From the NCBI RefSeq assembly GCF_029846115.1, contig NZ_JARVZZ010000001.1:1-64000 (forward strand): DNA of 64,000 nucleotides. Reading direction: 5' to 3'. The stretch comes from Serratia marcescens (GTDB lineage: Bacteria; Pseudomonadota; Gammaproteobacteria; Enterobacterales; Enterobacteriaceae). Made by a program: the position numbers and the translations under genes. A model generated the notes under the pieces. The model saw only the letters and a list, made by a program, of their open reading frames with translations. It had not been told where the DNA came from and did not search any database. Positions within the stretch are counted from its first letter, which is position 1. Each line of letters begins with the position of its first letter. Below are positions 27,066 through 36,225 of the stretch, piece by piece.

Positions 27066-27383
27066 TTATTCCTCGTGCTCATGCTCTTTCAACATTGCCT
27101 CACGCAACACGGCGTTCAGGCGTTTCTGATAGCCTTTGCCTGGCCGCTGAAGCCAGGCCAACACATCCGCATCGATTCGGATGGTTTTCGATACTTTCAT
27201 CGGTTTATAAAAACGCCCCTGCACCGCCGCCTGCCACTTTTCCTCACCCAGGGCCGGGGCATCGGCATAATCGATATCCTCATCCGGCAGCGCGCTCAAC
27301 GAAGCAATTTGCGCTTTCTGCTCCTCCGTCAACGGAGGGAGTACGCTATGCGCCAGATTTTTGGCTGAATTTTTGCGCTTCAT
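27066..27383 (-). CDS. brnA: BrnA-family antitoxin
   Basis: 105 residues from ATG 27383, which overlaps the end of the brnT reading frame as ATGA. A variable N-terminal half is followed by KVSKTIRIDADVLAWL and the helix of a ribbon-helix-helix DNA-binding domain, the BrnA layout. BrnA neutralises the BrnT ribonuclease and represses the operon. Here the toxin frame is broken, so it would be an orphan antitoxin unless the frameshift is a sequencing error. Confidence 0.75.
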   Translation of the reverse strand: MKRKNSAKNLAHSVLPPLTEEQKAQIASLSALPDEDIDYADAPALGEEKWQAAVQGRFYKPMKVSKTIRIDADVLAWLQRPGKGYQKRLNAVLREAMLKEHEHEE

Positions 27384-27667
27384 ATCTTCCCCTCTCTTTG
27401 GCATCGGCCTTGCGTGCTGAAATGATACGCACGATCTCTACTGTATCGCCTTCGACATCCGTTTCGATCGTCGTATGCGCCACCAGCAGCAACAAACAGG
27501 AGCCGACCATACCGAGCGTGCCAGCGTTCTTCTCCACCCTCGATCCTCTCCAGCACGGCCAAATGGTTGGGATCCAGAAAAACCCGTTGCGCAATCTCAA
27601 AACTGACGCGGTGTTTGCGCTGGTTGCTGTGATTTTTATCCTGATTCCATTCAAAATAAACATACAT
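27346..27667 (-). pseudogene. brnT: BrnT-family toxin, frameshifted
   Basis: The start MYVYFEWNQDKNHSNQRKHR and FEIAQRVFLDP match BrnT ribonucleases, then the frame turns to nonsense after GGEERWH. The expected continuation, LGMVGSCLLLLVAHT then VEIVRIISARKADAKERGR, is present in another frame. Adding two bases near 27518 (CACGCTC to CACACGCTC) would restore the family-typical ERWHTLGMV. The original protein would be about 95-100 residues. The toxin is probably inactive unless this is a sequencing error. Confidence 0.7.
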
Positions 27668-27743
27668 TTTTGTAACTACATTTTGATTGTTATTTAATCA
27701 AAATACACTCCGCACGGCGGGATGTCAAAACCCCCTCATGCAT

Positions 27744-28490
27744 TCAACGCCCGCCGGCGGCCTCGATAAAGGTGCCGGTCACGTAAGACGCGGCGTCAGA
27801 CAGCAGCCAGGCGATCGCCTCCGCCACTTCCTGCGGCTGCCCGCCGCGCTGCATCGGTAAACTGTCCTTCACGCGATCCACCCGGCCGGGCTCGCCGCCG
27901 CTGGCGTGCATCTCGGTATAGATGAATCCGGGCCGCACGCCGTTGACGCGGATGCCCTGCGCCGCCACCTCGCGCGATAACCCGATGGTCAGGGTATCGA
28001 CGGCGCCTTTCGAGGCGGCGTAATCGACGTATTCCCCGGCAGCGCCTAAACGAGAAGCGGCGGAAGAAACGTTGACGATGGCGCCGCCCTGCCCGCCATG
28101 GCGCAGCGCCATGCGCTTCACCGCCTCGCGGCAACACAGGAAGTAACCGGTCACGTTGGTGCCGAGCACCTGATTGATGCGCTCGGCGGTCAACTGCTCA
28201 ATGTTCGCCTGCTGGAACAAAATGCCGGCATTGTTGACCAACGCACTGAGCGTGCCCAGCCGGGCGTCCAGCGCGGCGAACATCGCCATCACCTGCGCTT
28301 CATCGGCCACGTCGGCCTGCAACGCCAGCGCCTTCCCGCCCTGCGCCTCAATCTCTGCCACCACCTGCCGTGCGGCGCTTTCGTCACGCAGGTAATTCAC
28401 GCCCACGGCATAACCCTGCCGGGCCAGCAACAACGCGGCCGCACGGCCAATCCCCCGGCTCGCGCCGGTCACCAATGCCACTTTCGTCAT
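27744..28490 (-). CDS. ygfF: SDR-family oxidoreductase YgfF
   Basis: 248 residues from ATG 28490 (MTKVALVTGASRGIG), dropping 19 upstream codons. It has the Rossmann TGASRGIG motif, NNAG, catalytic Ser in IVNVSSAAS and YVDYAASKG with the YxxxK pair, and matches E. coli YgfF along its length, including FIYTEMHASGGEPGRVDRVK. It is a predicted NADP-dependent dehydrogenase/reductase of unknown substrate. E. coli also has ygfF close to gcvP. Confidence 0.9.
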   Translation of the reverse strand: MTKVALVTGASRGIGRAAALLLARQGYAVGVNYLRDESAARQVVAEIEAQGGKALALQADVADEAQVMAMFAALDARLGTLSALVNNAGILFQQANIEQLTAERINQVLGTNVTGYFLCCREAVKRMALRHGGQGGAIVNVSSAASRLGAAGEYVDYAASKGAVDTLTIGLSREVAAQGIRVNGVRPGFIYTEMHASGGEPGRVDRVKDSLPMQRGGQPQEVAEAIAWLLSDAASYVTGTFIEAAGGR

Positions 28491-28586
28491 ACTGTTTTTT
28501 CTCTGGTTAGCGATGTCAACATAGCGGCCTGCGTGCAGACGCCCCATTTGCCCGTCAGAGTATAGAGCGGCGCCCTAAAAAGCGCT

Positions 28587-28820
28587 TCAAAGCTGAGCCA
28601 GGCGGCGCAGCTGCTTTTTGATGCGCGCTTTGACGCAGCCGTAGGCGTCCGGCGTCGTCGCCTGATGAACCCGCTGCAAACCGGCAGCATGCAGGCCGCT
28701 GTGGCTATGGCTCTGCGCATCGCCGCGAAAAGACAACAGCAACAGAACGAGCAGCGTCGCCACGCCTGCGTACATCAACCGCCGCGAGGTGCCCGCGAGC
28801 GGGGAACCGTCAGTCTGCAT
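28587..28820 (-). CDS. Small membrane or exported protein of unknown function
   Basis: 77 residues, not recognised. One hydrophobic stretch at about 15-31 (LMYAGVATLLVLLLLSF) could be a signal anchor; the remainder is basic and His/Gln-rich with a single Cys. A strong GGAGG lies 7-8 bases before the ATG, which supports a real gene. It is divergent from rssB and shares its promoter region. Confidence 0.5.
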   Translation of the reverse strand: MQTDGSPLAGTSRRLMYAGVATLLVLLLLSFRGDAQSHSHSGLHAAGLQRVHQATTPDAYGCVKARIKKQLRRLAQL

Positions 28821-28882
28821 GTTTCGCTCCCTCCGTTGTGATATCGAATGGCAGCAAAATAACTGAAATTCCCCCGCGTTCC

Positions 28883-28920
28883 CTTAACGCGAGATTAAAG
28901 CCAGATTAAGGTTTGCTTAA
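28883..28920 (+). promoter_or_regulatory. Four 11-base-spaced YTTAA/ATTAA repeats upstream of rssB
   Basis: CTTAA (28883), ATTAA (28894), ATTAA (28905) and CTTAA (28916) recur at exactly 11 bases. This is the geometry of tandem half-sites for OmpR/PmrA-type response regulators; the PmrA box is two YTTAA units with 5 or 6 bases between. The array ends 47 bases before a TATAGT -10 box at 28967-28972. It is a strong candidate for RssB (or PmrA) binding and autoregulation. Confidence 0.55.
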
Positions 28921-28966
28921 GAACACGCAGGCAAAGCGAGTTTCCCCGTTGTCTTCCCGGCAGGGT

Positions 28967-28972
28967 TATAGT
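28967..28972 (+). promoter_or_regulatory. Likely -10 box of rssBA
   Basis: TATAGT, 38 bases before the rssB start, with no good -35 at the proper spacing. A weak -35 would fit a promoter controlled by a response regulator bound to the upstream repeats. Confidence 0.4.
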
Positions 28973-29009
28973 TAGATAATCGCGATTCGAGGAACTCAGC
29001 GGAACAAAC

Positions 29010-29669
29010 GTGAACATACTGTTGGTGGAAGACGACCTGCAATTAGGCAAGGCGCTGTGCCGCGCATTGGAGCTCACCGGCTTTAATTTGTGCTGGGTGC
29101 GCCTGCTCGCAGACGCGGAAAATAAACTTTCACCCGGCGGGTTCGACCTGATGCTGTTGGATCTCACGCTGCCGGACGGCGACGGTTTGCAAAAGCTGAT
29201 CGCCTGGCGCGCCGCCGGGCAAAATATCCCCATCATCATCCTGACCGCCCGCGACCGCATCGAAAGCCTGGTGAACAGCCTGGATTCCGGCGCGGACGAC
29301 TTTCTGGCCAAACCCTTTGCGCTGCCCGAACTCATCTCGCGCGTCAAGGCGGTCAACCGCCGCATGGCGGGCTTCGCGTCGCAAACCTGGAGCCTCGGCA
29401 CGCTGTATCTCGATCCGGTCAACCATCAGGTGACGCTGGATAACGAACTGCTGATGCTGTCGAAAAAAGAGTATCACCTACTGCACGAACTGATGCGCTG
29501 TGCCGGCACCGTGGTGCGCAAAGCGGTGCTGGAACAGCGGCTGTTCGGCCACGGCGACAGCGTGGAAAGCAACTCGCTGGAAGTGCATATGCATAATTTA
29601 CGGCGCAAGATCGGTAAAGAAAGAATTATTACCGTACGCGGCATTGGCTATTTGCTGAAGAAAGAGTAG
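29010..29669 (+). CDS. rssB: Response regulator RssB of the swarming two-component system
   Basis: 219 residues. Receiver domain with D51 (LMLLDLTLPDGDG) and LAKPFALPE, then an OmpR-type winged helix ending VRGIGYLLKKE. From memory it is almost identical to RssB of S. marcescens, where the RssA-RssB pair delays swarming and controls haemolysin and other surface functions. The start is GTG with a weak ribosome site. rssA follows after 4 bases. It is also PmrA/QseB-like in general, so the name relies on recall of the Serratia protein. Confidence 0.85.
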   Translation: MNILLVEDDLQLGKALCRALELTGFNLCWVRLLADAENKLSPGGFDLMLLDLTLPDGDGLQKLIAWRAAGQNIPIIILTARDRIESLVNSLDSGADDFLAKPFALPELISRVKAVNRRMAGFASQTWSLGTLYLDPVNHQVTLDNELLMLSKKEYHLLHELMRCAGTVVRKAVLEQRLFGHGDSVESNSLEVHMHNLRRKIGKERIITVRGIGYLLKKE

Positions 29670-29673
29670 CGGA

Positions 29674-31092
29674 ATGATCGGTTTCAAATCCTTCTTTATG
29701 CGCACCATTATTTTCCAGGTGCTGGCCATTTTATTATTGTGGGGGCTCCTCGTCGCCTGGGTGAAATATTGGTATTACCCCGACATGGAGAAATATTTCG
29801 ATAACCAGCAACGCATCGTCGCCGCAGGCATCGCCAATATTCTCGATGAAACCGGCACCGACAATATCGATTACCTCGGCATCATCAAGACCATTGAAGG
29901 CATGTACATTGATTCCATCAATAATGGCATGCAGGATCAAATCGACTATCACCCGCTGTTCGTGGTTTACGATCGGGACAACCGGGTGCTTTACAGTTCG
30001 CAAACGCAGGGAGAGCCGCTGCGTCTGCCGCCTTCGGTGCTGTCCGGCTCCGTCAATTACGCCGGCGCCAACTGGCATCTCGCCGGCAGTTGGAGCGAAA
30101 AGCGCCAGTACCGGGTAATCGTCGGCGAGTCGTTCAACGATCGCACCACGCTGTTCGGCAACCCGGCGGAGAGCACCGCCGTACCGCTGCTGGGCATTCT
30201 GGCAGCCATCATCGTCACCTTGCTGTTTACCGCCTATTTCAGCCTGCGGCCGCTGCGCCAGATCGCCCGCACCATCTCCGATCGCCAGCCAGGCAACCTG
30301 TCGCCGATCAATGTCAGCGAGCAGTATCAGGAAATCCGGCCGGTGGTGGTGGAGGTCAACAAACTGATGGCGCGCATCGACGCCGCCAATCAGCGCGAGA
30401 AACGCTTTATGGCCGATGCGGCGCACGAACTGCGCACGCCGATCGCCGCCGTGCTGGCGCAGCTGCACCTGCTGACCCAGGTCAGCGAGCAGCAGGAGCG
30501 CAGGGAGATCATCGGCGACATGCAGCAGGGGCTGGATCGCGCGGCGTCGCTGTCTCGCCAGTTGATCAACCTGGCCAAGCTGGAGGCGGAAGATTTTCCG
30601 CTGAAAATCGAGGCGGTGGACATCTACGCAGAGATCGGCAAATGCATCGCGCAGCACGTCCCTTATGCGCTGGAAAAGGATGTGGAACTCTCGCTCGACG
30701 GCAGCGAGGACGTGGTGATTACCACCGACCGTCCTGCGCTGATCGCCATCTTCACCAACCTGCTGGACAACGCACTCAAGTACGCGCCGCCCGGCAGCCG
30801 CATCGAAGCCAATATCCGCTCGCTGGCGCCGCTCGGCTGCTATATTACGTTGCGCGACAACGGCCCTGGAGTGAGCGAAGAGCACCGCGCCCGCCTGTTT
30901 GAACGCTTTTACCGCGTGCCTGGCACGCAGCAGACCGGCAGCGGTCTGGGGTTGGCCATCGCCCGGAACCTGGCCGACAAGATCGGCGCGCAGCTGCGCG
31001 TCACCGAAGGCCTCGACGATCGCGGCATCGGTTTTATTATCGATTTACCGGAAAGTTACCGGCCACAGACTGAGAGTGAACAACGATCATGA
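29674..31092 (+). CDS. rssA: Sensor histidine kinase RssA
   Basis: 472 residues. Two membrane helices (about 10-31 and 170-190) bracket a periplasmic sensor region, then HAMP, ADAAHELRTPIAAVLAQL with His 251, and an HATPase domain with IFTNLLDNALKYAPPG, RDNGPGVS and GSGLGLAIA. It matches recalled S. marcescens RssA. RssA senses envelope or fatty-acid cues and phosphorylates RssB. Its stop overlaps the next ATG as ATGA, joining a GNAT gene to the operon. Confidence 0.85.
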   Translation: MIGFKSFFMRTIIFQVLAILLLWGLLVAWVKYWYYPDMEKYFDNQQRIVAAGIANILDETGTDNIDYLGIIKTIEGMYIDSINNGMQDQIDYHPLFVVYDRDNRVLYSSQTQGEPLRLPPSVLSGSVNYAGANWHLAGSWSEKRQYRVIVGESFNDRTTLFGNPAESTAVPLLGILAAIIVTLLFTAYFSLRPLRQIARTISDRQPGNLSPINVSEQYQEIRPVVVEVNKLMARIDAANQREKRFMADAAHELRTPIAAVLAQLHLLTQVSEQQERREIIGDMQQGLDRAASLSRQLINLAKLEAEDFPLKIEAVDIYAEIGKCIAQHVPYALEKDVELSLDGSEDVVITTDRPALIAIFTNLLDNALKYAPPGSRIEANIRSLAPLGCYITLRDNGPGVSEEHRARLFERFYRVPGTQQTGSGLGLAIARNLADKIGAQLRVTEGLDDRGIGFIIDLPESYRPQTESEQRS

Positions 31093-31619
31093 GCCCCCCT
31101 GTTCTGCTGCAACGGCAACAACTCGACCGGCTGTGGGATATCGACCGCAGTGAAATCATCGACACCCTGTATCGCCTGCAGGACGGCAAGCTGCACGCCT
31201 ACCCGGACTACTACGACGTGCGCGGTTGGGATCCGCACGACCGAGACACCTATACGCCAATCCACGAAGCCTGCTTCGATCGCGGCGGCACGTTCTTCGC
31301 GTTGTTCGAAGGCGAGGAGATCGTCGCGGCGGCGGCGCTGGACACCGAGCCGCGCGGCCCACAGCGGGATCTGCGCCAGCTGCTGTTCTTTTACGTCAGC
31401 GCACACCAACGCGGCCAGGGCTTAGGCAGGCAGCTGTTTCAACTCTGCCTGCGTCAGGCGGCGCAAGAAGGCGCCGCCGGGCTGTACGTTTCCTCCATCC
31501 CCAACAAAAGCACCGTAGACTTCTATCTGGCGCAGGGCTGTCGGCTCATCGAGCGCCCGGATGCCGAGCTGTTCGCCCGCGAGCCGGAGGATATTCACCT
31601 GGTCTGCCTTTGCCGCTAG
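31089..31619 (+). CDS. GNAT-family N-acetyltransferase
   Basis: 176 residues with the acetyl-CoA binding signature FYVSAHQRGQGLGRQLFQLC (motif A, residues about 98-117) and a later NKSTVDFYLAQGCRLIE. Substrate unknown. The ATG overlaps the rssA stop (ATGA), so it is probably translated with the rssBA operon and might modify a target within that regulon; that is inference. A TTGCCGC/GCGGCAA inverted repeat across the stop (31610-31625) may help end transcription. Confidence 0.8.
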   Translation: MSPPVLLQRQQLDRLWDIDRSEIIDTLYRLQDGKLHAYPDYYDVRGWDPHDRDTYTPIHEACFDRGGTFFALFEGEEIVAAAALDTEPRGPQRDLRQLLFFYVSAHQRGQGLGRQLFQLCLRQAAQEGAAGLYVSSIPNKSTVDFYLAQGCRLIERPDAELFAREPEDIHLVCLCR

Positions 31620-31629
31620 CGGCAAGAGT

Positions 31630-32595
31630 CTAACGGGTGATGCGTATCACCGAACGCACGTCGCTTTTCTTGTTCAGATCCCACACCTCGGCGATCTCCG
31701 CCAAGGCGTGCTCCTGCGTCTCGATAGTGAGCGCGCCCGTCGCCGCCAGCGCCAGAATTTCGGTCGCATAGCGCTGCATCTCCGGGACCGGCGGGAAGTT
31801 GCCGGTGCCGCTGCCGAGGATCTGCAGCTGATTGCTGCGCAACACCGCCGCAGGCAGCCGGATGTCCGGCGCGGCCATCGAGCCGACGTTGACCAGGCGA
31901 ATGCCGCGCCCGCCGGCGTAAGACGAGAGATCGTGATTATTGAGCGTTGCGAGCAGCGCTTCAGTCGCCGGGCCCCAGATATAATCGACGATCACCTGAT
32001 AACCGCCCGGCCCTGCCGCCGCCGCGAAAGCCTGCGTCAGCGCCTCGCCCTGCAGGCTCAGATCCACCGTGGCGTCTACGTCCAACGCCTCCAGCACGCT
32101 CAGCCGACGGCCGGCAGCAACGATGCGCCCGGCCCCTGCCTGACGCGCCGCCGCGACCGCCAGTTTGCCCGAGGTGCCGGTAGCGCCGATGATCAGCACC
32201 GTTTCGCCGGGCTGCAGATCCGCCCGCCAGCGCAGCGGCAGCCAGGCGGCGAAGGCCGGGTTGATCAGCGCCGCCGCCGTGGCATCGTCTACCGCCTCCG
32301 GCACCGGCACCGTCCATGACGCGACGCTGCGCTCAGCCATCGCGCCGTAAGGGCGGCGGAAGGAGGCGAAATACACCCGTTGCCCGTCGGCCGTCCGGCC
32401 CACGCCGTCGGTGCCGGGCACGATCGGCAGCTGCTTGGGGCTGGAGTAATGGGTGCCGGCGACGGTGGCGCGATCCAGCTGTTTGATGCCGGCCGCCAGA
32501 ACGTCGATCGGCACTTCATTCGCCTGCGCCTGGGGCTCCTCAAAGGTGCCGAATACCGGGGCTTGCCCCAGCGCTGTTACGATTGCCGCTTGCAT
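31630..32595 (-). CDS. MDR-superfamily quinone oxidoreductase / alcohol dehydrogenase-like protein
   Basis: 321 residues, medium-chain dehydrogenase/reductase fold. The GroES-like N-terminal half includes PIVPGTDGVGR and the Rossmann half IIGATGTSGKLAVAAARQ, an AxGxxG NADP-binding loop of the quinone-oxidoreductase type. Zinc-binding cysteines are missing, so it is likely a zinc-free NADPH-dependent enone or quinone reductase. It stands between the rssBA operon and gcvP and is convergent with the GNAT gene. Confidence 0.82.
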   Translation of the reverse strand: MQAAIVTALGQAPVFGTFEEPQAQANEVPIDVLAAGIKQLDRATVAGTHYSSPKQLPIVPGTDGVGRTADGQRVYFASFRRPYGAMAERSVASWTVPVPEAVDDATAAALINPAFAAWLPLRWRADLQPGETVLIIGATGTSGKLAVAAARQAGAGRIVAAGRRLSVLEALDVDATVDLSLQGEALTQAFAAAAGPGGYQVIVDYIWGPATEALLATLNNHDLSSYAGGRGIRLVNVGSMAAPDIRLPAAVLRSNQLQILGSGTGNFPPVPEMQRYATEILALAATGALTIETQEHALAEIAEVWDLNKKSDVRSVIRITR

Positions 32596-32640
32596 GGTGA
32601 CTCCTCAAATCGTGGGAACGTACAGGAAAGAATAGGCCGC

Positions 32641-32678
32641 AATAAAATAAAAAGGGACACCGCATGATGCGGTGTCCC
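32641..32678 (-). terminator. Intrinsic terminator of the gcvTHP operon
   Basis: On the minus strand GGGACACCGCA pairs with TGCGGTGTCCC around a 3-base loop and is followed by TTTTTATTTT. It lies 26 bases after the gcvP stop. Confidence 0.9.
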
Positions 32679-32703
32679 CCGAACACAAACTTTGCCGAAC
32701 GTG

Positions 32704-35583
32704 TTATTCGTAATCGCTCATCGGCACGCAAGAGCAGAACAGGTTACGGTCGCCGTACACGTCGTCCAAACGCTTAACGCTCGGCCAGTACTTGTTCTCG
32801 CGCACGCCGGCCACCGGGAACACTGCCAGCTCGCGGCTGTACGGGTGCTGCCAGTCGTTGACCAGCTCCGCCTGCACGTGCGGCGCATTCACCAGCGGGT
32901 TGTCTTCCAGCGGCCATTCGCCTTTGGCGACGCGGTCAATCTCACTGCGGATCGCCAGCATCGCATCGATAAAGCGATCCAGCTCCACTTTGCTTTCCGA
33001 CTCGGTCGGCTCGACCATCAGCGTGCCCGCCACCGGGAACGACATGGTCGGCGCGTGGAAGCCGAAGTCGATCAGGCGCTTGGCGATGTCCATTTCGCTG
33101 ATGCCGGTCTCTTCCTTCAGCGGACGAATATCGAGGATACATTCGTGCGCCACGCGGTGATCGCGGCCGGTATACAGGATCGGATAGGCGTCTTTCAGAC
33201 GGGTTGCGATGTAGTTGGCATTCAGGATCGCCATCTGGCTGGCCTGCTTCAGGCCTTCCGCGCCCATCATGCGGATGTACATCCAGCTGATAGGCAGGAT
33301 GGAGGCGCTGCCGAACGGCGCCGCGGAAACCGCGCCCTGCTGGGTGGTTACGCCGTCGATCTGCACGACGCTGTGGCCCGGCACGAACGGCGCCAGGTGC
33401 GCTTTCACGCCGATCGGGCCCATGCCCGGGCCGCCGCCGCCGTGCGGGATGCAGAAGGTTTTATGCAGGTTGAGGTGCGAAACATCCGCGCCGATGTAGC
33501 CTGGCGTGGTGATGCCCACCTGGGCGTTCATGTTGGCGCCGTCCAGATACACCTGGCCGCCGAACTGATGCACGATCTGGCATACTTCACGGATGGTTTC
33601 TTCATACACGCCGTGGGTCGACGGGTAGGTCACCATGATGCAAGAGAGTTCTTCGCCCGCCTGCTCCGCCTTGACGCGCAGATCGTGCAGATCGATGTTG
33701 CCGTTCTTGTCGCAGGCGACCACCACCACGCTCATGCCCGCCATTTGGGCGGAGGCCGGGTTGGTGCCGTGCGCGGAGCTCGGGATCAGGCAGACGTGGC
33801 GGCCCGCTTCGTTGCGGCTTTCATGGTAGCGACGGATCGCCAGCAGGCCGGCGTATTCACCCTGCGCGCCGGAGTTCGGCTGCATGCACACCGCGTCATA
33901 GCCGGTCAGCTGCACCAGCCACTGAGACAGTTGGCCGATCATCTGCTGGTAGCCGGCAGCCTGCTCCGGCGGGCAGAACGGGTGCAGCTCGGAGAATTCA
34001 GGCCAGGTGATCGGGATCATCTCCGCCGCAGCATTCAATTTCATGGTGCAAGAGCCCAGCGGGATCATCGCCTGGTTCAGCGCCAGATCCTTACGCTCCA
34101 GGCGATGCATGTAGCGCATCATCTCGGTTTCGCTGTGATAGCGGTTGAATACCGGATGGGTCAGGATCGGATCCTGACGCAGCATGGCGGCCGGGATCGA
34201 TTGACTGTTCTTGCTCACCACCGCGTCCAGCGCGTCGATGTCCAGGCCGTGTTCGTCGCCGGCCAGCAGTGCGAACAGCGTCTGCACGTCTTCACGCGAG
34301 GTGGCTTCGTCCAGCGTGATGCCCACGGCGCCGTGGATATCGGTACGCAGGTTGATGCCGAAGCTCAGCGCGCGTTCCAGTACGGCAGCCTTGTCTTTCA
34401 CTTCAACGGTCAGGGTGTCGAACCAGGTGTTGTGGCGCAGCGTCAGGCCGGCCTTCTGCAGCCCGGCGGCCAGGATGTCGGTCAAGCGATGGATACGCCC
34501 GGCGATGCGCTGTAGCCCTTGCGGACCGTGATATACCGCATACAGGCTGGCGATGTTGGCCAACAGCACCTGCGAGGTACAGATATTCGAGTTGGCCTTC
34601 TCGCGGCGGATATGCTGCTCGCGGGTCTGCATTGCCATGCGCAGCGCGGTGTTACCGGCGGCATCGCGGGAAACGCCGATGATGCGGCCCGGCATCGAAC
34701 GCTTGAACTCGTCGCGGCAGGCGAAGAAGGCGGCGTGCGGGCCGCCGTAGCCCATCGGCACGCCGAAGCGCTGCGCGGAGCCGAACACCACGTCGGCGCC
34801 CTGCTTGCCCGGCGCGGTCAGCAGCACCAGGGCCATGATGTCGGCGGCCACGCTGGTGATGATTTTGCGCGATTTCAGTTCGGCCAGCAGCGCGCTGTAG
34901 TCGTGCAGCTCGCCGGTGGTGCCCACCTGTTGCAGCAGCACGCCGAACACGCCGTCCAGCTCCAGCACTTTTTCCGCTTTATCGACGATGACGTCGAAGC
35001 CGAAGGTTTCGGCGCGGGTGCGCACCACGTCCAGCGTCTGCGGATGCACGTCGTCGGCCACGAAGAAGCGGTTGGCGTCTTTCAGCTTGCTGGCGCGTTT
35101 GGCCAAGGCCATCGATTCGGCAGCGGCGGTGGCTTCATCCAGCAGCGAAGCGGAAGCCAGATCCAGGCCGGTCAGATCGAGGGTCACGGTCTGGAAGTTC
35201 AGCAGCGCTTCCAGGCGGCCCTGCGACACTTCCGGCTGATAAGGGGTGTAAGCGGTGTACCAGCCCGGATTTTCCAGCATGTTGCGCAGGATCACCGGCG
35301 GCGTCAGCACGGCGCTGTAGCCCATGCCGATATAGGATTTGTAGCGCTGATTCTGCGAGGCGATCGCCTTCAGCTCAGCCAGCGCCTGATGTTCGGTCGC
35401 CGCGTCGCCGACCGGCGGCGGCCCCGGCAGCTGAATGTCCGCCGGCACGATCTGTTGGATCAGCGCGCTGAGCGAGCGAGCGCCCACCGCTGCCAGCAAC
35501 TCCTGGCGTTGTTCCGCAGAAGAGCCGATGTGGCGTTCGATGAACGCTTCGCTGTGTTCGAGTTGGCTGAGTGTCTGAGTCAT
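32704..35583 (-). CDS. gcvP: Glycine dehydrogenase (decarboxylating), P-protein
   Basis: 959 residues from ATG 35583 ([20 protein letters not shown]), dropping 30 upstream codons that run through a hairpin. The pyridoxal-phosphate lysine lies in [19 protein letters not shown]. The P-protein decarboxylates glycine and passes the aminomethyl group to lipoyl-GcvH. Length and both halves of the fused N/C domains are complete. Third gene of gcvTHP, separated from gcvH by a terminator-like hairpin. Confidence 0.97.
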   Translation of the reverse strand: MTQTLSQLEHSEAFIERHIGSSAEQRQELLAAVGARSLSALIQQIVPADIQLPGPPPVGDAATEHQALAELKAIASQNQRYKSYIGMGYSAVLTPPVILRNMLENPGWYTAYTPYQPEVSQGRLEALLNFQTVTLDLTGLDLASASLLDEATAAAESMALAKRASKLKDANRFFVADDVHPQTLDVVRTRAETFGFDVIVDKAEKVLELDGVFGVLLQQVGTTGELHDYSALLAELKSRKIITSVAADIMALVLLTAPGKQGADVVFGSAQRFGVPMGYGGPHAAFFACRDEFKRSMPGRIIGVSRDAAGNTALRMAMQTREQHIRREKANSNICTSQVLLANIASLYAVYHGPQGLQRIAGRIHRLTDILAAGLQKAGLTLRHNTWFDTLTVEVKDKAAVLERALSFGINLRTDIHGAVGITLDEATSREDVQTLFALLAGDEHGLDIDALDAVVSKNSQSIPAAMLRQDPILTHPVFNRYHSETEMMRYMHRLERKDLALNQAMIPLGSCTMKLNAAAEMIPITWPEFSELHPFCPPEQAAGYQQMIGQLSQWLVQLTGYDAVCMQPNSGAQGEYAGLLAIRRYHESRNEAGRHVCLIPSSAHGTNPASAQMAGMSVVVVACDKNGNIDLHDLRVKAEQAGEELSCIMVTYPSTHGVYEETIREVCQIVHQFGGQVYLDGANMNAQVGITTPGYIGADVSHLNLHKTFCIPHGGGGPGMGPIGVKAHLAPFVPGHSVVQIDGVTTQQGAVSAAPFGSASILPISWMYIRMMGAEGLKQASQMAILNANYIATRLKDAYPILYTGRDHRVAHECILDIRPLKEETGISEMDIAKRLIDFGFHAPTMSFPVAGTLMVEPTESESKVELDRFIDAMLAIRSEIDRVAKGEWPLEDNPLVNAPHVQAELVNDWQHPYSRELAVFPVAGVRENKYWPSVKRLDDVYGDRNLFCSCVPMSDYE

Positions 35584-35637
35584 TGCTACAAATTCCTGAA
35601 TGCTTGCGTGATACGGGATATAGCTTGAACGGTAACT

Positions 35638-35666
35638 AAAACGCCCCGGCCGAAAGGCCCGGGGCG
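35638..35666 (-). terminator. Intra-operon hairpin between gcvH and gcvP
   Basis: On the minus strand CGCCCCGGGCC pairs with GGCCGGGGCG around TTTC with one bulged base, followed by TTTTAGTT. It looks like an intrinsic terminator or attenuator inside the operon and may set gcvP expression lower than gcvT and gcvH. Confidence 0.6.
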
Positions 35667-35675
35667 TGGTCACGA

Positions 35676-36062
35676 TTACTCGTCGATCGAGGCCTGATAA
35701 GCCGCGGCGTCCAGCAGGTTCGCCAGCTCGCCTTCGTCGGCGGCTTTAATCTGGAACAGGAAGCCGTCACCGTAGGGCTCGCTGTTCACCAGCTCCGGAG
35801 AACTTTCCAGCTCGCCGTTCACCGCCACGATTTCGCCGCTGATTGGCGCGTAAATGTCCGACGCCGCCTTGACGGACTCCGCCACGGCGCAATCTTCACC
35901 GGCGGCGACGTTGCGGCCCACTTCCGGCAGATCGACAAACACCATATCGCCCAGCAGTTCCTGCGCGTGTTCGGTGATGCCTACGGTGTAAACGCCGTTA
36001 CCTTCTGAACGAACCCACTCGTGGGAGGATGCGTATTTCAATTCTGTTGGCACATTGCTCAT
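35676..36062 (-). CDS. gcvH: Glycine cleavage system H protein
   Basis: 128 residues. The lipoylated lysine is K65 in [13 protein letters not shown]. GcvH shuttles the aminomethyl and reduced lipoyl group between P, T and L proteins. A GGAG site precedes the ATG. The gap to gcvT is 163 bases and carries an ERIC-like repeat, larger than usual within this operon. Confidence 0.97.
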   Translation of the reverse strand: MSNVPTELKYASSHEWVRSEGNGVYTVGITEHAQELLGDMVFVDLPEVGRNVAAGEDCAVAESVKAASDIYAPISGEIVAVNGELESSPELVNSEPYGDGFLFQIKAADEGELANLLDAAAYQASIDE

Positions 36063-36090
36063 AGCCGGTTACTCCTTCGAAGAAATAATT

Positions 36091-36210
36091 TCCCGTCGTC
36101 TTTCACACTGCAGCGTTGTTGGCTGCGTACGTTCACCTCGGTCACTTACCGCAGTAAGCTCCCGAGGACTCGCGCACTTGCCGCCTAGCCGCAGCGCGAA
36201 ATCCCTAGGG
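36091..36210. repeat. ERIC-like intergenic repeat within the gcv operon
   Basis: The stretch contains the enterobacterial ERIC (IRU) core. On the minus strand GAGCTTACTGCGGTAAGTGA is followed by CCGAGGTGAACGTACGCAGCC and then CAACAACGCTGCAGTGTGAA, and the whole can fold into a long hairpin. It fills almost the full gcvT-gcvH gap and would be transcribed with the operon, so it may affect mRNA processing or stability. Confidence 0.75.
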
Positions 36211-36225
36211 AAGAATCAATAAAAA

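Noticed and set aside
32692..34515. 607-codon frame opposite gcvP
   Set aside because: Antisense shadow with His/Arg/Gln-rich low-complexity translation; gcvP occupies the region.
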